Source: Aquatica leii (Eukaryota > Arthropoda > Insecta > Coleoptera > Lampyridae). From it: a DNA stretch of 64,000 bases. The notes under the pieces are model-generated. The model was not told where the DNA came from and searched no databases. It was given only the letters and a program-made list of their open reading frames with translations. The stretch lies in assembly GCA_035610365.1 (NCBI GenBank), contig CM069436.1, positions 40,307,117 through 40,371,116 of the forward strand, given 5' to 3'. This document shows, in pieces, positions 10,592-22,600 of the stretch (position 1 is its first letter; the number at the start of each line of letters is the position of its first letter). Both the position numbers and the translations under genes were made by a program.

Positions 10592-11675
10592 TGTAATAAA
10601 AAATTAATAAAAACGTATTATAAAAAACTTTAAAAATTCATTTATTAAAAAGCAAAAATAATTATTTTACCACGGCAGCAATCGAAGCACAGACCTCTGG
10701 GTGTGAGTCTGAATGCAAGTAAATACACAGACGTGAACTCCTTTAATTTATTAACTATAACATAATACACTATTTACATTAAACAAAATTAACATTATTT
10801 GAATTACAATAATATTTAGAATAAAACAGTATTAGAATAAAACAAAATTTGGGCTTAAAACAATATTTGGGCGCCAATCACCTTTAAATTGGTGATGAAT
10901 AAAAAGCATAAAATCTTATATCTAATTATTAATTGATATTAAATGCAAAAGTAGTAACCGTTTAATTTGTTATCGAATATGTATCCCGAAAAGTTTTAAT
11001 AACACAATTTAAATACTTGAATTCAAAATGCAACAAGTAGTATTAATTCCAGTTGACTCACCATATTTAATATGACGTTATCGGATATCTTCTATTTGTA
11101 GCACATTCTTTGTTGAAGTGATAAGATTCTTAAAACCAATGTATAAATCCAATGAATAATAAACTCCAATAACGAAAAATCCAGTAAATAATAAGACAAA
11201 ACCAAAAGAAAGATCCAGTAAAAAGAAAAGACCCAGTAAAAAAAACCCTAAATATAAATAATTAGAATGGTTTTTTAAATGACATGATGTACTCACGCTG
11301 CTTAGCAACGGCCTTGAAACAAATTCCTTTGTATAAAAGCATTGCGTAACATTGTGAAATCACTAAAAATGTTGAATTCAATAAAAAAATTATATCAAAA
11401 TAAAGGTAAACTCACCAGCAATTAGATGGAATGAATAAAAATTAAATTGTATGCGTTTTTACGCCATAATTAAGAAAATTTGTCTTCCTTTCACCACTCA
11501 CGTGAAAAACCAAAGACCGCTCAAACGGAAGTGCCCACTTTGAGTCGACTCTCAATCGTTTCGAAACACCACGCGACGTTGCCAAACTGAATAAATTTAC
11601 GTGCAATATTAGTTGCAGAAAATGAACGAATGTAAAATTGAATTTTAATGTAATGAACTCTAACGGGACGTTACA
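10592..11675 (-). mobile_element. Solo LTR, copy A of a TGTAACG...TTACA family
   Basis: This ~1.08 kb stretch matches, in inverse orientation, the 1.06 kb insert at 18581-19644. Shared landmarks are the start TGTAACGTCCCGTTAG, GGCAACGTCGCG, the CACGTGAGTG area, ACCAATTTAAAGGTGATTGG and CAGAGGTCTGTG. On the minus strand it begins at 11675 and ends at 10592. TGT...ACA ends and the ~1 kb length fit a retrotransposon LTR; no internal gag/pol is attached. Flanks TACT and TACA could be a degraded 4-bp target duplication. Small open frames within it are not genes. Confidence 0.75.
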
Positions 11676-12010
11676 TACATCCACTAAGTACTTCACGTCT
11701 ATACAAGGGTGTACCTGAAATCACAAAACACATTAGAATACAATTTATGTAAATTAATATAAGGGGTCATTAGTTTGTAATAATAGAAAAGGAATCGACA
11801 AACAAACATTTATGTTGTCATAAGTGTACTAAACCACAACGAAACTACACACAAAAGTTTGTTGGCGTTTTCAATGCGGGCAGCACTAAATTAGGTATTT
11901 ATTTCACAAGACACATGTTTTGTTAGCCCAATTTGCACCTTATTCATAATTCTCTATTTTTTCTAAATTCTCCGCGCATTAAACATATATCGTCTACCTT
12001 AACACTTTTG
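11676..12010. other. Spacer
   Basis: No feature recognised. Confidence 0.3.
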
Positions 12011-12059
12011 TCTTTTACTTTATTGAAGATGTTCTTCATCAGTTAAAGTGGATTGTCTT

Positions 12060-13370
12060 TCATCTCTGGGTGTAAGTTTGTAGGTCACCATCCTCAGAAA
12101 AAACTTTTTTTTAATATGCTCTTTTTGTCCCTTTTTGTTCAGATATTTTTTTCTTTCCTTTTTCTTTCAAAATAACTTTACTGAGTGTCAATGTCACAAT
12201 TTGGGAATGTTGTTTAACTTTTTTCTGCTTAATTTCTCCAGGTTACTTTTAAACCCGAAGCGATGGTAAAATATCTTCAAACGTCACTTTAAATATTTCC
12301 GTGTTACTTAATGATTTAGCCTTTATCTCTAATCTTGGATTAACATCTCTACTATGAGTGCTGTTGAGGTTAGCTAGCTAAAAATCTTTCTCCGTGAAAA
12401 CGTCCGGGTTATAATGTTTCGTTCGTGTTTTTTGAAACCTTTTAATTGCCTTCTCGGGGTTTGCGATGCTAATGTAAGCATTATTAAAAGGCTCGGCAAT
12501 TTGAAAACGTGTAATTTTTTTTGTTGGGATTGTTCTTTATAAATTTTCCACATTCAGTGTTAAAAGTTGTTTTAGGAAAAAAGTAGAAAGTGTGCCTCCA
12601 AAGACTTGAGCTTATGTGACGTATGCAAAGAAGAAGAAGAAATTTTGGCAACAATAGTTATAAGAGCCTATTGCGGAATGGTAATGATGAAATGGGTTAA
12701 TGATTGTCTATTATAAGTAACACTGGATCTTCTTTGCAAGTTTTAACAGAACTTTGAAAATGCTTGAGGTATTCTAGAAAAGGTTTTTTGGTAATCCAAC
12801 CGCTTTTCGAATAGGTATAAAGTGATCCCGGCAACAATGAGGTCATTCTCTGACAAGCGAGACATAAGAACTACCTACACTAAAAGCTAAAGTTAAACTA
12901 AAAAGTTACTTAAGAACAAAATGACTTCTTTTTTATTAAAGACTGTTAATCGATTAATGCTAGTTGTCTCAGGTTTTTGCAAAGAAACTTTGGGATATCG
13001 TTTAAAAATGTCTTGTAGTCAGTTATTGCTTGCTGACTTCTTTTTTCTTTTGAAAGGATAATTTAAATGATTTTGAATTGAAAATTCATATGCGCACTTT
13101 TTTTATTTCATTTCTTGAGATTACATAAAAGAACTTGCTTAGATGAATGACACGATCAGATAAAGCTTCCGTTATAAATAATGAATGCCTACCTAATGAA
13201 GCTTCTGATTATCATTTAATTTAATTTTTTTCTGAATTGTAGTTTTCGGAATATCAAAAGATTTCAAAACACTTCTGATAATTTTTTTTACGAATAGCCG
13301 CGATTGCTGTCTTCAACTGATCAGATGTCCAAGAAGTGTTTTGAATAGATCTATCACGACATCGAACCAT
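12060..13370 (-). pseudogene. pogo/Tigger-like transposase pseudogene
   Basis: Reading the minus strand from an ATG at 13370: a Psq-type helix-turn-helix (NTSWTSDQLKTAIAAIRKKN, then SFDIPKTTIQKKIK across a shift). The DDE_1 catalytic region follows, with SGWITKKPFLEYLKHFQ, LLIIDNH (about 12700), and then IAEPFNNAY and NPEKAIKRFQKTR with YNPDVFTEKDF. These are the standard landmarks of pogo-like transposases, which cut and paste DNA with TA target sites. Several stops and frameshifts break the frame throughout. I could not place its terminal repeats; the TIR pair at 15761/22681 belongs to a different copy or family. Confidence 0.8.
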
Positions 13371-13377
13371 CTATAAA

Positions 13378-15760
13378 GAACGTAGGTAGATACATTCAAT
13401 ATAATTTAATAATAGTTATAAATAACCAATTAACTAAACAATAGGGTTATTGTGGCCGGCCTTTATTTTCCATGAGCACGTGGTCACCATAACTCCAAAA
13501 TGCAACACAAACAGTGTCAATAAAAAATGTACCAACAAAATAATTATACATTTACCTTTTGTCAGTACAATAAAACGATATTGTAGTGACTCGACGTGAT
13601 ACACTAATTTTAGAAGTTCTAAAAACACACAAATTATCACGATTTAAGTAGACGCCCGTCTTACTTCACGTAACTTAAAAAACAAATAATTTTACATTAG
13701 TCATAATACTACTTAATAGGAATTGTCTTGAATTCGTGGAAATATTTCATTGACTCAAAAAAGGTGGCGCCACTTATATTAGTTATTTAAATCTTTTAAA
13801 AATATCTTTTTTTGGGCGGCTCCTTTTACCTGGGTTACCTGTTATTGCTACTAATAAAAAAATTTTCAAGATTTCTTTTGCTACTCCTATACTAGATTTA
13901 TATTATTTTATTGTAGTTGAAGCAAATAGCATATAAATTTCTACTAAATTTAAAACTTAACTTAAAAAACTAAAAAAACTAAATTAATTGCGTAATAACT
14001 GCAAATAAATATATATTTAATTTAAACAAGAAAGCTACCGCAAAATAATAACTTGAAAGTTGTTTTTATAAAATTTTAATTATTGCAGAGCTTTCAAGTC
14101 ACACGTCATTACGAATTAAATTGCAAAAGTAATTGCAATAAACAAAAAACAAATAATTCTACTTAAATTGATTTTCAGAGAAGCTTCCAGTTCCATAGCC
14201 ACGCTATTAACTAGAACAATTTTTGGAATAGTCAACTTGATGGTTTAATTGAGTTTACACAAAAAAACTAAATAATTACTTTTTAAAATAATTATGGAAT
14301 TTTTGTAAACGTAATTGTTCTAACAACATAAAAATTGTGAAGCATAATATCCGCACACATTTTTAATTTAAATTTTTTACAACATATAAAACCCTTTTCT
14401 TTTCAGTTTCTCAAATATTTTGAGTATTTTTGAGAAGCCAAATATAAGTTCATAAAGCAACTATAAATTATATAAAAATCAAATGTAAAAGCATGACATA
14501 ATAAACCTGCATACGAGCAAAATTAAGAAACATGATCCCATAACAAATTTAAAATAAACAAAACCATTCTAAGAATAAAAATTATAATTTGTTTTTTAAC
14601 AATAGTAACTTAAATAAAAAATGCTATATGCTCGTTTTTAGTATTTATTTTGTTAATTCATTAAACTGTTACAAAACAATTAAATTTTAATTTGTAAACA
14701 ATTATCGACAAGAATACTTAAGTACTATTAATTTTTCTTAATTTATAGCAAGTTTATGTTATTTTTTCTCAAAAGATTAAATTACTGCAATTGTTATTTT
14801 TTTAGGTTTGTTCAAAAAAACATTCTTTTATGAATTATTGTTGTTATTTAATCAAATTAATTTATTTTATTTACTAAATTAAAGAGTAAGAATATTTCTG
14901 AAAATATTTTAAAAATGTTATTAAATTTTAAATGCGCACATAAAATGATAAATTTAGCTTTCGTTTAAATTTCGCTTTTATGATGAATATTATGCGCATC
15001 TCAATCTAACAAAAAAGACCTTTTTACATTAATATCACGCAGAAATACTTCAATACAATCTTACGGATAAAAAAACATTGGCAGATATTCAAACGTAATT
15101 TGTAGCATTGATTTAATTCTGACACTTTTTGATTTTGTTTGATCTATAAATGCGTTGGTTAAAGTAGACATAATTAGTACTACTTCCAGGTATTTTAAGT
15201 GAAATTTTGATATAGTAAGATACAACTTAATAACAATTTTAACATTAGACACTTTAAAAAGAGTTTACTACAAATAAATGTGTGATAAAGTTTTTGAAGA
15301 AAATGAAAAAGAAATTAATTTTTTTTATTCGCATAATATAAACTAAATTATTGATTAATGTGTTTAATTACACCTTTTTAAGTTGAATTGATAAAGAAAA
15401 TCGAAAACGGGGATTTAAATATAATAGGTTAGTACATATAATTTTACCTAGTTTTTATTGTTATTTAAAAAAATTATTTTTAATGTAATTAACCATTACC
15501 TTATCAATACTTTGTCAAAACATTTTTAATTTTTATCCAAGTTCAAAATTTTTAATATTCCGTTTTCAAAATTTACAGTTTTTAACCAAACGCTTAAAGC
15601 ATACTTTTACCGTTTAGTTTAATATGTTTTAAAATCTATGAAAACATTTTTTAGTTTTGTAAAATTGCAGCAATATATATTAAATTTATGAAGATTTCTG
15701 TAAGAAACCAAATAATTCATTCTACACGTATCTAATAGATGAAATAATGTATTATATATA
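13378..15760. other. AT-rich stretch without genes
   Basis: Long A/T runs, no coherent coding signal on either strand; the 60-70 codon frames at 13.4 and 15.1 kb have no recognisable composition or motif. Confidence 0.4.
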
Positions 15761-15761
15761 C

Positions 15762-16700
15762 AGTAGACGCTTAATAATGTAAACATCTGATAATGGAAAC
15801 ATCACGTTAATGTAAACATAAATTTCAAACTATAGAATTAAATGGAACCCTCGCTAACGTAAACAGCACGAACAGTTCGATGTCAAAACATCAAAATGTT
15901 TCCTTTAGTTTCTTTTATGCATATTCCTGATTTGGAAGACGAGAAGAAGAAGAGGCCATCCAAATAAAAATAAATAGCTCTATTGAAAAACTAGTACAAA
16001 GATTATTTTAAAAAAAAGTATTAAAGAAATTAAAAAAATTATTCGTGGTCAACAAGATAACAAAATTTAGCGTATCCAAGACTATCTAACAGCGTCAAAC
16101 TTTAGGGTCGTCATAAGGAGAAGAATTTCTACATCTTGCCAAATCTTAATTAAAAATTTATTGTATAGGCAAAAATAAAATACTTTTGCAGTATTATACT
16201 GTAGATTATATAAATGCACAGCTAAAGAATTGTACGAAAGTACAAAATGAAAACAAAAACAAAAATTTTAATGATTGCGGAATGTTCACAGATGAGTAAT
16301 ATTGTTTTTTAGGAGCTAGTACCATTGGAATCATTGATAGTGACAGAATTATTGAAGTTATGTTTTTTTCTCAAAGAGCATTTGACAACTGTGCTACAAA
16401 ATGGTCAATGGAACATACGCTAAGAATATTATAAATATAAACATACATTATTTAAAACACCTCCATTATTTTAATACTCACAGACGACCAAATATATGGG
16501 ACAAAATTGGGAAAATTATGAAACAACCAGGTCAGCACAGAATCTTATAAAAATGTCGCAGATACAAAGTTTGCCTTTCTAAATTATGTTGTCTGAACCA
16601 AAAACTTATTTAAGTATTAAATAAGATAAATCAACTGTTACATTCAAACTGCTTTTATTAGGTTGTTTTTATAAGATCTTACATTTTGAAGTTTTTATTT
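15762..16700. other. Unrecognised interior sequence of the TIR element
   Basis: Short reading frames only, with many stops. I could not assign any of it to a family. Confidence 0.3.
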
Positions 16701-17010
16701 AGTTAGCGTTTTTCAACCTGTGGTCTTAGTAGGTAATCTGACCTATATATTGCCAATTCAATTCACCAGCAGGAGAATTATAATAATCCTTGAAACAGTC
16801 TCTAATTTTTATTCCATTAGCAGCTTGTGAACCTCTAATTCTATCTAGATTTTTAAGATTGGTAACATTATTAATAATATGATTCATGTCTGCCTTAGCC
16901 TAATAACAAACATCATATCTGAGATAATTGTGCAAACAGCAATCGGCAGCCACTACAGTTGTTACATGTGTAAAACGATAATGTGTATCTATTAATGTCA
17001 TGAGTACCAG
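16700..17010 (-). pseudogene. Harbinger-type (HARBI1-like) transposase C-terminal fragment
   Basis: On the minus strand one frame reads VMTLIDTHYRFTHVTTVVAA, CCLHNYLRYD, then DRIRGSQAANGIKIRD and FKDYYNSPAGELNWQ. The C-x-LHNYLR block, the R-GS-x-A-x-x-IR and the final F-x-Y-x-SPAG-x-x-x-WQ are the usual C-terminal landmarks of DDE_4 Harbinger transposases, after the last catalytic Glu. One stop interrupts it. The catalytic core is absent. Confidence 0.65.
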
Positions 17011-17059
17011 GCTAAAAGTTTTTTTATAGCAAAATTCATTAGAAACGCTATGAGAAAAG

Positions 17060-17400
17060 GCTTGGATGAGGACGTGTTTCCAAGCAATGAGGCCAATCGC
17101 GTTAAAAAAATTCCATTATCACTTTTGGTTTTAACACTGCTGTTTATATAACTTTGCATGCTGAATATACAGGGATTTAATTAAAACCAATTTCCTACGT
17201 GATCTAAGAGTTGAGCATCAACATTGTTACCGTTTAGTAACATTTTTTGACATTCTCGTTTGACGTTTTGTTGACATCGGGTATTATTGGGTATTATTTT
17301 TTGTTATTTTCTTTATTCTCTATTTTTATATTTTAAAATAATTATAATCATAACTATTTAGCACTTTTTGTGTTTCTGTTAGTAAGTACTGAATAACAAC
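17060..17400. other. Spacer, probably the mariner element's left end
   Basis: No coding signal. AT-rich with ATTATTGGGTATTATT-like words. The terminal repeat of the downstream mariner copy should be here but was not identified. Confidence 0.25.
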
Positions 17401-17414
17401 TGTAATTTTGAGGT

Positions 17415-18447
17415 CTCATTTTTGTATATTTATATTAGGTAATAACATTTCACGCTGTTTACTTCTGAACAAGTCGCCGTTATTGTAATGACACATTTTC
17501 AAATTAAGAAGTGATATTCGCAATCCCGATGGAAAAGTTGCATTGATCAATCCAAAAAATATTTTCCAAAAGAAAATTTTACTTACGTTGCTTCCCGACA
17601 ACGTAAACAACTTTTAATTAAACGATTTTTTAATAAAACTTGCATTTGCAAGCAGAAACCTACAGGAAGGTCTACTGTACTCAATGCATTTGTTGTTGAA
17701 GAAATTGGCAATCGCATCGAGCAAAGTCCTAATAAATCGGTGGCAAATGTTTCTGCCGAAACAGTTATAAAGTCATTTTACGTTCAATTTGTGAATTAGA
17801 AGCATCCAATTTTTAAGATTATCACTAGAAACTTGACATAAAACATTAAAAAAAAACCTTTTGATGACTCCGTACAAGGTTACGGTTTATCAAGAATTAC
17901 GTGCTCTTGACGATAATCTGTTGGATTTAACTTTTGTTATAGATGAAGCATGGTTTCATTTAAGTGGATATGTACATAACTAAAATTATTGTTCTTTGGC
18001 AACCGAAAATCCATACATTTTTGTGGAAACAACATTGCACGTTGTGAAAGTTGGTGTATGGATAGCAATGTCAAAAAGAAGTATAATTGATTTAATATTT
18101 TTCACACTACTGTAAACGCATAACGTTACGATAATATTTTGGGTCAATTTTGTAAGCAGCTAGATGACAACAAACTTCAATTTGGTTACTTTCAGCAAGA
18201 CAGTAAAACGGTTCGTACTACTCGAGCTGCAATTGAATTTATTCAACAATTTTACAGTAAAATAAAAGAATAATAAGGGTAATAGCTTCCACGACTTCCA
18301 GATCTTACGCAACGAGATTTTGACTTTTACAGACATTTGAAAAATACAGTATATAAGAATCAGCTGTGTAATATTGAAGACTTGTAACATGCAATCACTG
18401 ATGGTATTCGAAATATTGAAGTTGATGAGCTTTGTAATGTTTATACT
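17415..18447 (+). pseudogene. mariner/Tc1-superfamily transposase pseudogene
   Basis: N-terminal part FTAEQVAVIVM...NPDGKVALINPKN, then the catalytic region: LTFVIDEAWFHLSGYVHN (first Asp, about 17941), SLATENPYIF, LHVVKVGVWIAMSKRSIID. Next come LQFGYFQQDSKTVRTTRAAIEF (second Asp, about 18199), LPDLTQRDFDFYRHLKNTVY (third acidic position, about 18300-18350) and AITDGIRNIEVDEL. The three acidic blocks have mariner-type spacing. Multiple shifts and stops. The right end is cut off by the PLE, which begins immediately after ELCNV. A 152-codon open frame on the opposite strand is only the shadow of this gene. Confidence 0.8.
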
Positions 18448-18484
18448 AAGATAAGAACGTCTTTCGTGTTTGGACCGTGTCATT

Positions 18485-18545
18485 GTTGTAACCGAAGTTG
18501 CCAACGTTTCGCCCACTTTTGTAAGGGGCTTTATCAGGCCGTGAG
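18485..18545 (-). ncRNA. Hammerhead-ribozyme-like motif in PLE terminal repeat
   Basis: Minus strand reads CTGATAAAGCCCC, a short loop, then GTGGGCGAAACGTTGGCAAC. This corresponds to hammerhead blocks CUGANGA, stem II (GCCC/GGGC) and GAAAC, with a stem III built from GUU/AAC. Here CUGANGA is degenerate (CTGATAA). Hammerhead motifs are known from the terminal repeats of Penelope-like elements. The fit is imperfect: one extra base before stem II, and a C-U mismatch in stem III. Confidence 0.35.
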
Positions 18546-18580
18546 AAAAATCGAAGAACTCAAACAAGCAACTAAAATCT

Positions 18581-19644
18581 TGTAACGTCCCGTTAGAGTT
18601 CATTACATTAAAATTCAATTTTACATTCGTTTATTTTTTGCAAATAATATTGCACGTAAATTTATTCAGTTTGGCAACGTCGCGTTGTTTCAAATCTACC
18701 TGAGTTGTAGCTTAAACTTGCACTTCCGTTTGAACAATCTTGCGTAGTTCACGTGAGTGATGCGAGGAAGACAAATTTTCTTGATTATGGCGTAAAAACC
18801 CATGTAATTTAATTTTTATTCATTCCATCTAATTGTTGGTGAGTTTACCTTTATTTTGATATAATTTTTCTATTGAATTCAACATTTTTAGTGATTTCAA
18901 AATGTTACGCAATAGTTAGAAAAAGGAATTTATTTTGAAGGCCGTTGCTACGCAGCGTGAGTACATCATGTCATTCAAAAAACTATTCTAATTATTTATA
19001 TTTAGGGTCTTTTTGTTTACTGGTCTTTTCCTTTTTTACTGGGTCTTTTCTTTTGGGTTTGTGGTTTAATTAATGGATTATCAGTTATTGAAGTTTATTA
19101 TGCATTGGTTTTATTCCTGTTGTTGAAGAATTTTATCACGTTAACTAAGATGTGCTAAAAATAGAAGATATCCGATGTCATATTAATTATGGTGAGTCAA
19201 CTGGAATTAAGTTACTACATTTTACATTCAAGTAATTAAATTGTGTTATTAAAACTTTTCGGAAATCATACTCGTTAACAAAATCAAACGTTTACGACAT
19301 TTGCATTTAATATCAATTAATAATTAAGTATAAGAGTTGATGCTTTTTATTCATCACCGATTTAAAGGTGATTGGCGCTCAAATATTGTTTTAATCCATA
19401 TTTTGTTTTATACAAATACTGTTTTATTCTAAATATTGTTTTATTCAAATAATGTTCATTTTTATTTAATGTAAATAGTGTATTATGTTATAGTTTGTAA
19501 ATTAAAGGAATTCACGTCTTTGTATTTATTTTTATTCAAGCTCACACCCAGAGGTCTGTGTCTCCGATTGCTGCCGTGGTTATATTATTTTGCATTTATT
19601 AAATGTATATTATACGTTTTTATATTATTCCATTTTTTATTACA
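18581..19644 (+). mobile_element. Solo LTR, copy B, inserted in the PLE
   Basis: Begins TGTAACGTCCCGTTAG and ends TTTTTTATTACA. It is flanked by the 4-bp duplication ATCT (18577-18580 and 19645-19648). The empty site is visible in the related PLE copy at 57.6 kb, where AATCTAAC is continuous. 1064 bp, no gag/pol. TGT...ACA ends and a 4-bp duplication suggest a Ty3/gypsy-type LTR. Same family as 10592-11675 (opposite orientation) and 62251. Splice-donor-like GGTGAGTTT occurs at about 18838. Confidence 0.8.
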
Positions 19645-19678
19645 ATCTAACTTCTCAAAAGTTAGGTAATGAACTTGT

Positions 19679-20760
19679 GAACCAAGCCAGATTCTAAACT
19701 CTGAAAAAGTAAGAAAGAAAACGATAAACTTGAAAAAGCCAACGAAAATCTAACAAAGAACCACTATAGAGTCCATTCTGAGGATACGTACGCTCTTCTA
19801 ACTTGTAATCTTACTTCGAGGATTAAACGTGAGGTCAGCCAAATCATTAGATCTTCCAATCTACCTCCTGAAACTAAACGTTGACTTACCCCTTCAGATT
19901 CTAAACCACTTCGTCTATACGGACTTTCCAAAACTTACAAACAAGATATTTCTTTTTGACCTATCGTTAGTACTATCGAATCGCCTACCTACAAACTAGC
20001 CAAGTTCTTGCCCAACATTCTTTGCGAGTTTAAAGGTAAAACCTCTTCTCACATCCTCAATTCTCAGCATTTTATTCAACGTCTAAAAACTATAAAACTT
20101 GAACCCCAAGATCTCCTTGTGCGTTTTGATGTCACTTCACTTTTTACTAAAGTTCCTATTAAGGGTTCGCTTACTATCATCAAACAGATTCTGTCTCAAC
20201 ATGGCAAGGACTTGAGTTTGGTTCCTCTTATTGATAAGTGTCTATCTTCTACTAACTTCTAATTTGATAACAAGTTTTACAAACAGGTTTCTGGTGCTGA
20301 TATGGGTTCTTCTCTATCACCTGTTGCTAACATTTTTATAGAATCTTTTGAAACGATTGCCTTGGAATCATCAATATTAAAACCTAAAGTTTCGCTCAGG
20401 TATGTTGACGACACGTTTATTGTTTGGCCTCATGATCATCTCGAATTGTTTAAGTTTCTTGATCATTTTAACAATCAACACTTAGATATTAAATTTACTA
20501 TGGAAATCGAAAAACTGTTATTGAATCTTTGGTTCATCGTGCTTTTTCTATTTGCCAATCTGAGAATCTAGACTCGGAACTCTGTCATCTTACTAGAACT
20601 TTAGTGAACAATGGTTATATGAAGCGAGATGTTCATAGAGTTATTAATCGTCGTCTACACCTACGTACTCGATTACTAAAGGACACCTCTACTCCCGAAT
20701 CCAATCCGAAATTGGCTTTTTACCCTACATTCACAAAGTTACAAGTGAAATATAAATATT
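19679..20760 (+). pseudogene. PLE reverse transcriptase, degenerate
   Basis: Reading frames joined across stops: AKFLPNILCEFKGKTSSHIL, LLVRFDVTSLFTKVPI (motif A Asp, about 20125), then SGADMGSSLSPVANIFIESF (motif B region, 20291) and VSLRYVDDTFIVWPHD (motif C, YVDD intact, about 20389). After MEIEK (about 20515) the frame shifts directly into LVHRAFSICQSENLDSELCH. Roughly 40 residues that usually lie between (the LDV...YRKPTHTNRY part) are missing. PLE RTs resemble telomerase RT and prime at open DNA ends. Stops at about 20261 and upstream of 20008. Confidence 0.8.
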
Positions 20761-20854
20761 CTTTGCAAGATTGGTATCAAACCCATTTTCAACTCGACAG
20801 GCAACATCTCTCAAATTCTTCCTTCTCCCAAAGACAAATTTCCTACACTTTTAT

Positions 20855-21222
20855 CTCAAGGTGTATACCAAATTTTTTGTTCATGTGGTTTAGTTTACAT
20901 TGATGAGACCGGTCGTTCCGTCATTACTCGCATTTCAGAACATGATCGTTGTATAAGGAAAAGGAATATTTTTAAATCTGCGGTTACTGAACATCATTTC
21001 ACTACAGGTCACAAAATAGATTTTGATAACGTTTCGGTGATTGCCAAATCTCCATTCTTTTTTAACAGGAAATTTCGAGGGAGCTTAGAAATCATTAAAC
21101 ACTCCAATAACTTAAATCGTGATCATGATTTTGAGCTATCCTTTCTTTGGTTCCCGTGTCATTTAGTCCTTTATCGAAAACACGCCCCTTTTCAACCGTC
21201 ATTCGAGCTTAACCAGCCGTGA
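20855..21222 (+). pseudogene. PLE GIY-YIG endonuclease domain
   Basis: QGVYQIFCSCGLVYIDETGR followed by SVITRISEHDRC and TEHHFTTGHKIDF, then the typical PLE tail SPFFFNRKFRGSLEI and HDFELSFLW. G-V-Y...Y-I-D corresponds to GIY...YIG with the last Gly changed to Asp. The CxC before it and the H-x-x-x-x-GH after it are the metal-binding signature of Penelope-type endonucleases. The frame breaks between 20902 and 21037. Confidence 0.8.
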
Positions 21223-21261
21223 CGGTACTTGTTCTTTATATACGGGGACTATTTCTTTTTA

Positions 21262-21395
21262 AGACGCTTCTATGAAGTTTAGAATCTGGCTTGGTTTACA
21301 AGTTGATTACCTAACTCTGTAGTGGTTCTTTGTTAGATTTTCGTTTGCTTTTTCAAGTTTATCGTTTTCTTGCTTACCTTTTTAGTGTTTAGTAT
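21262..21395 (-). repeat. Inverted terminal copy of the PLE head
   Basis: Reverse complement of 19650-19780: shared words include CAAGCCAGATTCTAAACT, GAAAACGATAAACTTGAAAA and ATCTAACAAAGAACCACTA. This gives the element inverted ends, as seen again at 57.6-57.9 kb. Confidence 0.8.
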
Positions 21396-21399
21396 CTGG

Positions 21400-22600
21400 C
21401 TGTTCAGGGTCAATTAAACCACCAAAAACACCAACTGTTCAAATGATAGCATCAGATGAGACCCGTGTATCCACAAGAAATTTTGTGGGATTTATAAGTC
21501 GTCAAAAACGACTAGACAGAAACGCTTTAAGTGATTTTGGCCACTGTGAACACGACCAATGTTTATGAACCAGCAAATCTTTTTTACCTTGGTATTATTC
21601 AAGACTCAAGACTATTAATCCGCATAATTATGAAGTGGTTACCACTTACTTGAATGAGTTAGATAAACTGCAGATACAATTATTAAAATAGATAACCGCA
21701 ACATTTTCTAATGTTTTTGTATGATAAGATCACCATCTTTTATGTATCTTATATTATATACTACACCTTGTTGACGTTGTAATGTTTGAGAAGCCATTTT
21801 TATATCTGCATGGAAATGGAATATTTGAACCAGATAGTGCTACTTACCTTAAACAGATGGCTAGCCGTTCTTTTGGCCCTATACTTTCTCCAAATGATGT
21901 ATTCTTTTTTTTGTAAAAATGCATTAAAAATACTAACTAAATACAAAAACTTCGCATAGGTCATTTGAAATTATCGAATAAATTTGGCATCGTCACCTAC
22001 CAACTGATCAAATAAAGTATGAAGTTTTCTAAACGATTCTCTTAGTAGGTTAATAGAATAAATCGCAAAACGCCTTTTCCGTTTTTTAGATTTTTCTTGA
22101 TTTTACAATTTTTTCAATGCAATTGAAATTATAATGTCTTCTTCCGTATTCATTTTTATAACTAAAATGCAAAATACGAATAAAAATATAGGATGAGTTG
22201 TAGTATAATATGCTATCTCAGAACGGAAAATTTGTTCTGTTTGTGCAATGCGATGCAAATAGTTTGTAGAGAAGCAACTGAGCATCACAAAAGGATCATT
22301 TTTTCACTAGTAACATTATCAAAAACAGATTTTAATTTGCACATAGTCTAGAATACCTGCACATAATTAAAAAATGCAAGAGTAAGTTTTTTCTTAAGCG
22401 TAATTAGAAAATAATCAAAATCCGTGGCTAATGCTGCTGTCTATGCGTCAATTTATTAAATAGACTAAATGCTAATATCATATATAAATATTTTCGTTTT
22501 CTCTAAATTACGTGCATAGGCAGAAAAGACAGTGCAAATATAGAAAAATTAAAATAGCAGTTTAAAATGTTTTGTTTTTATTGTTATTTGTTTATTAGAA
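21400..22600. other. Unassigned interior of the pogo-like TIR element
   Basis: A plus-strand frame at about 21410-21570 reads PPKTPTVQMIASDETRVSTR, and a second fragment at about 21780-21910 reads FEKPFLYLHGNGIFEPDSAT. Both look protein-like but I do not recognise either. The remainder is AT-rich. Confidence 0.3.

Larger units (their letters stand above)
18448..21400 (+). mobile_element. Penelope-like element, copy 1, interrupted by a solo LTR
   Basis: Terminal region (18448-18580) matches those at 57.47-57.62 kb and 60.49-60.65 kb. It is split by the LTR insert 18581-19644 and continues at 19645 with AACTTCTCAAAAGTTAGG, as in the uninterrupted copy at 57.6 kb. RT and GIY-YIG endonuclease remnants follow, then an inverted copy of the head at about 21262-21395. 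Penelope-like elements characteristically carry inverted or tandem terminal repeats, an RT and a GIY-YIG endonuclease. Copy 1 is dead through stops and deletions. Confidence 0.85.

Noticed and set aside
11078..11696. Two minus-strand ORFs as genes
   Set aside because: They lie within the solo LTR and are not conserved as open frames in copies B and C.
18160..18618. 152-codon open frame on the minus strand
   Set aside because: It is the antisense shadow of the mariner transposase pseudogene, whose plus-strand reading shows clear family motifs.
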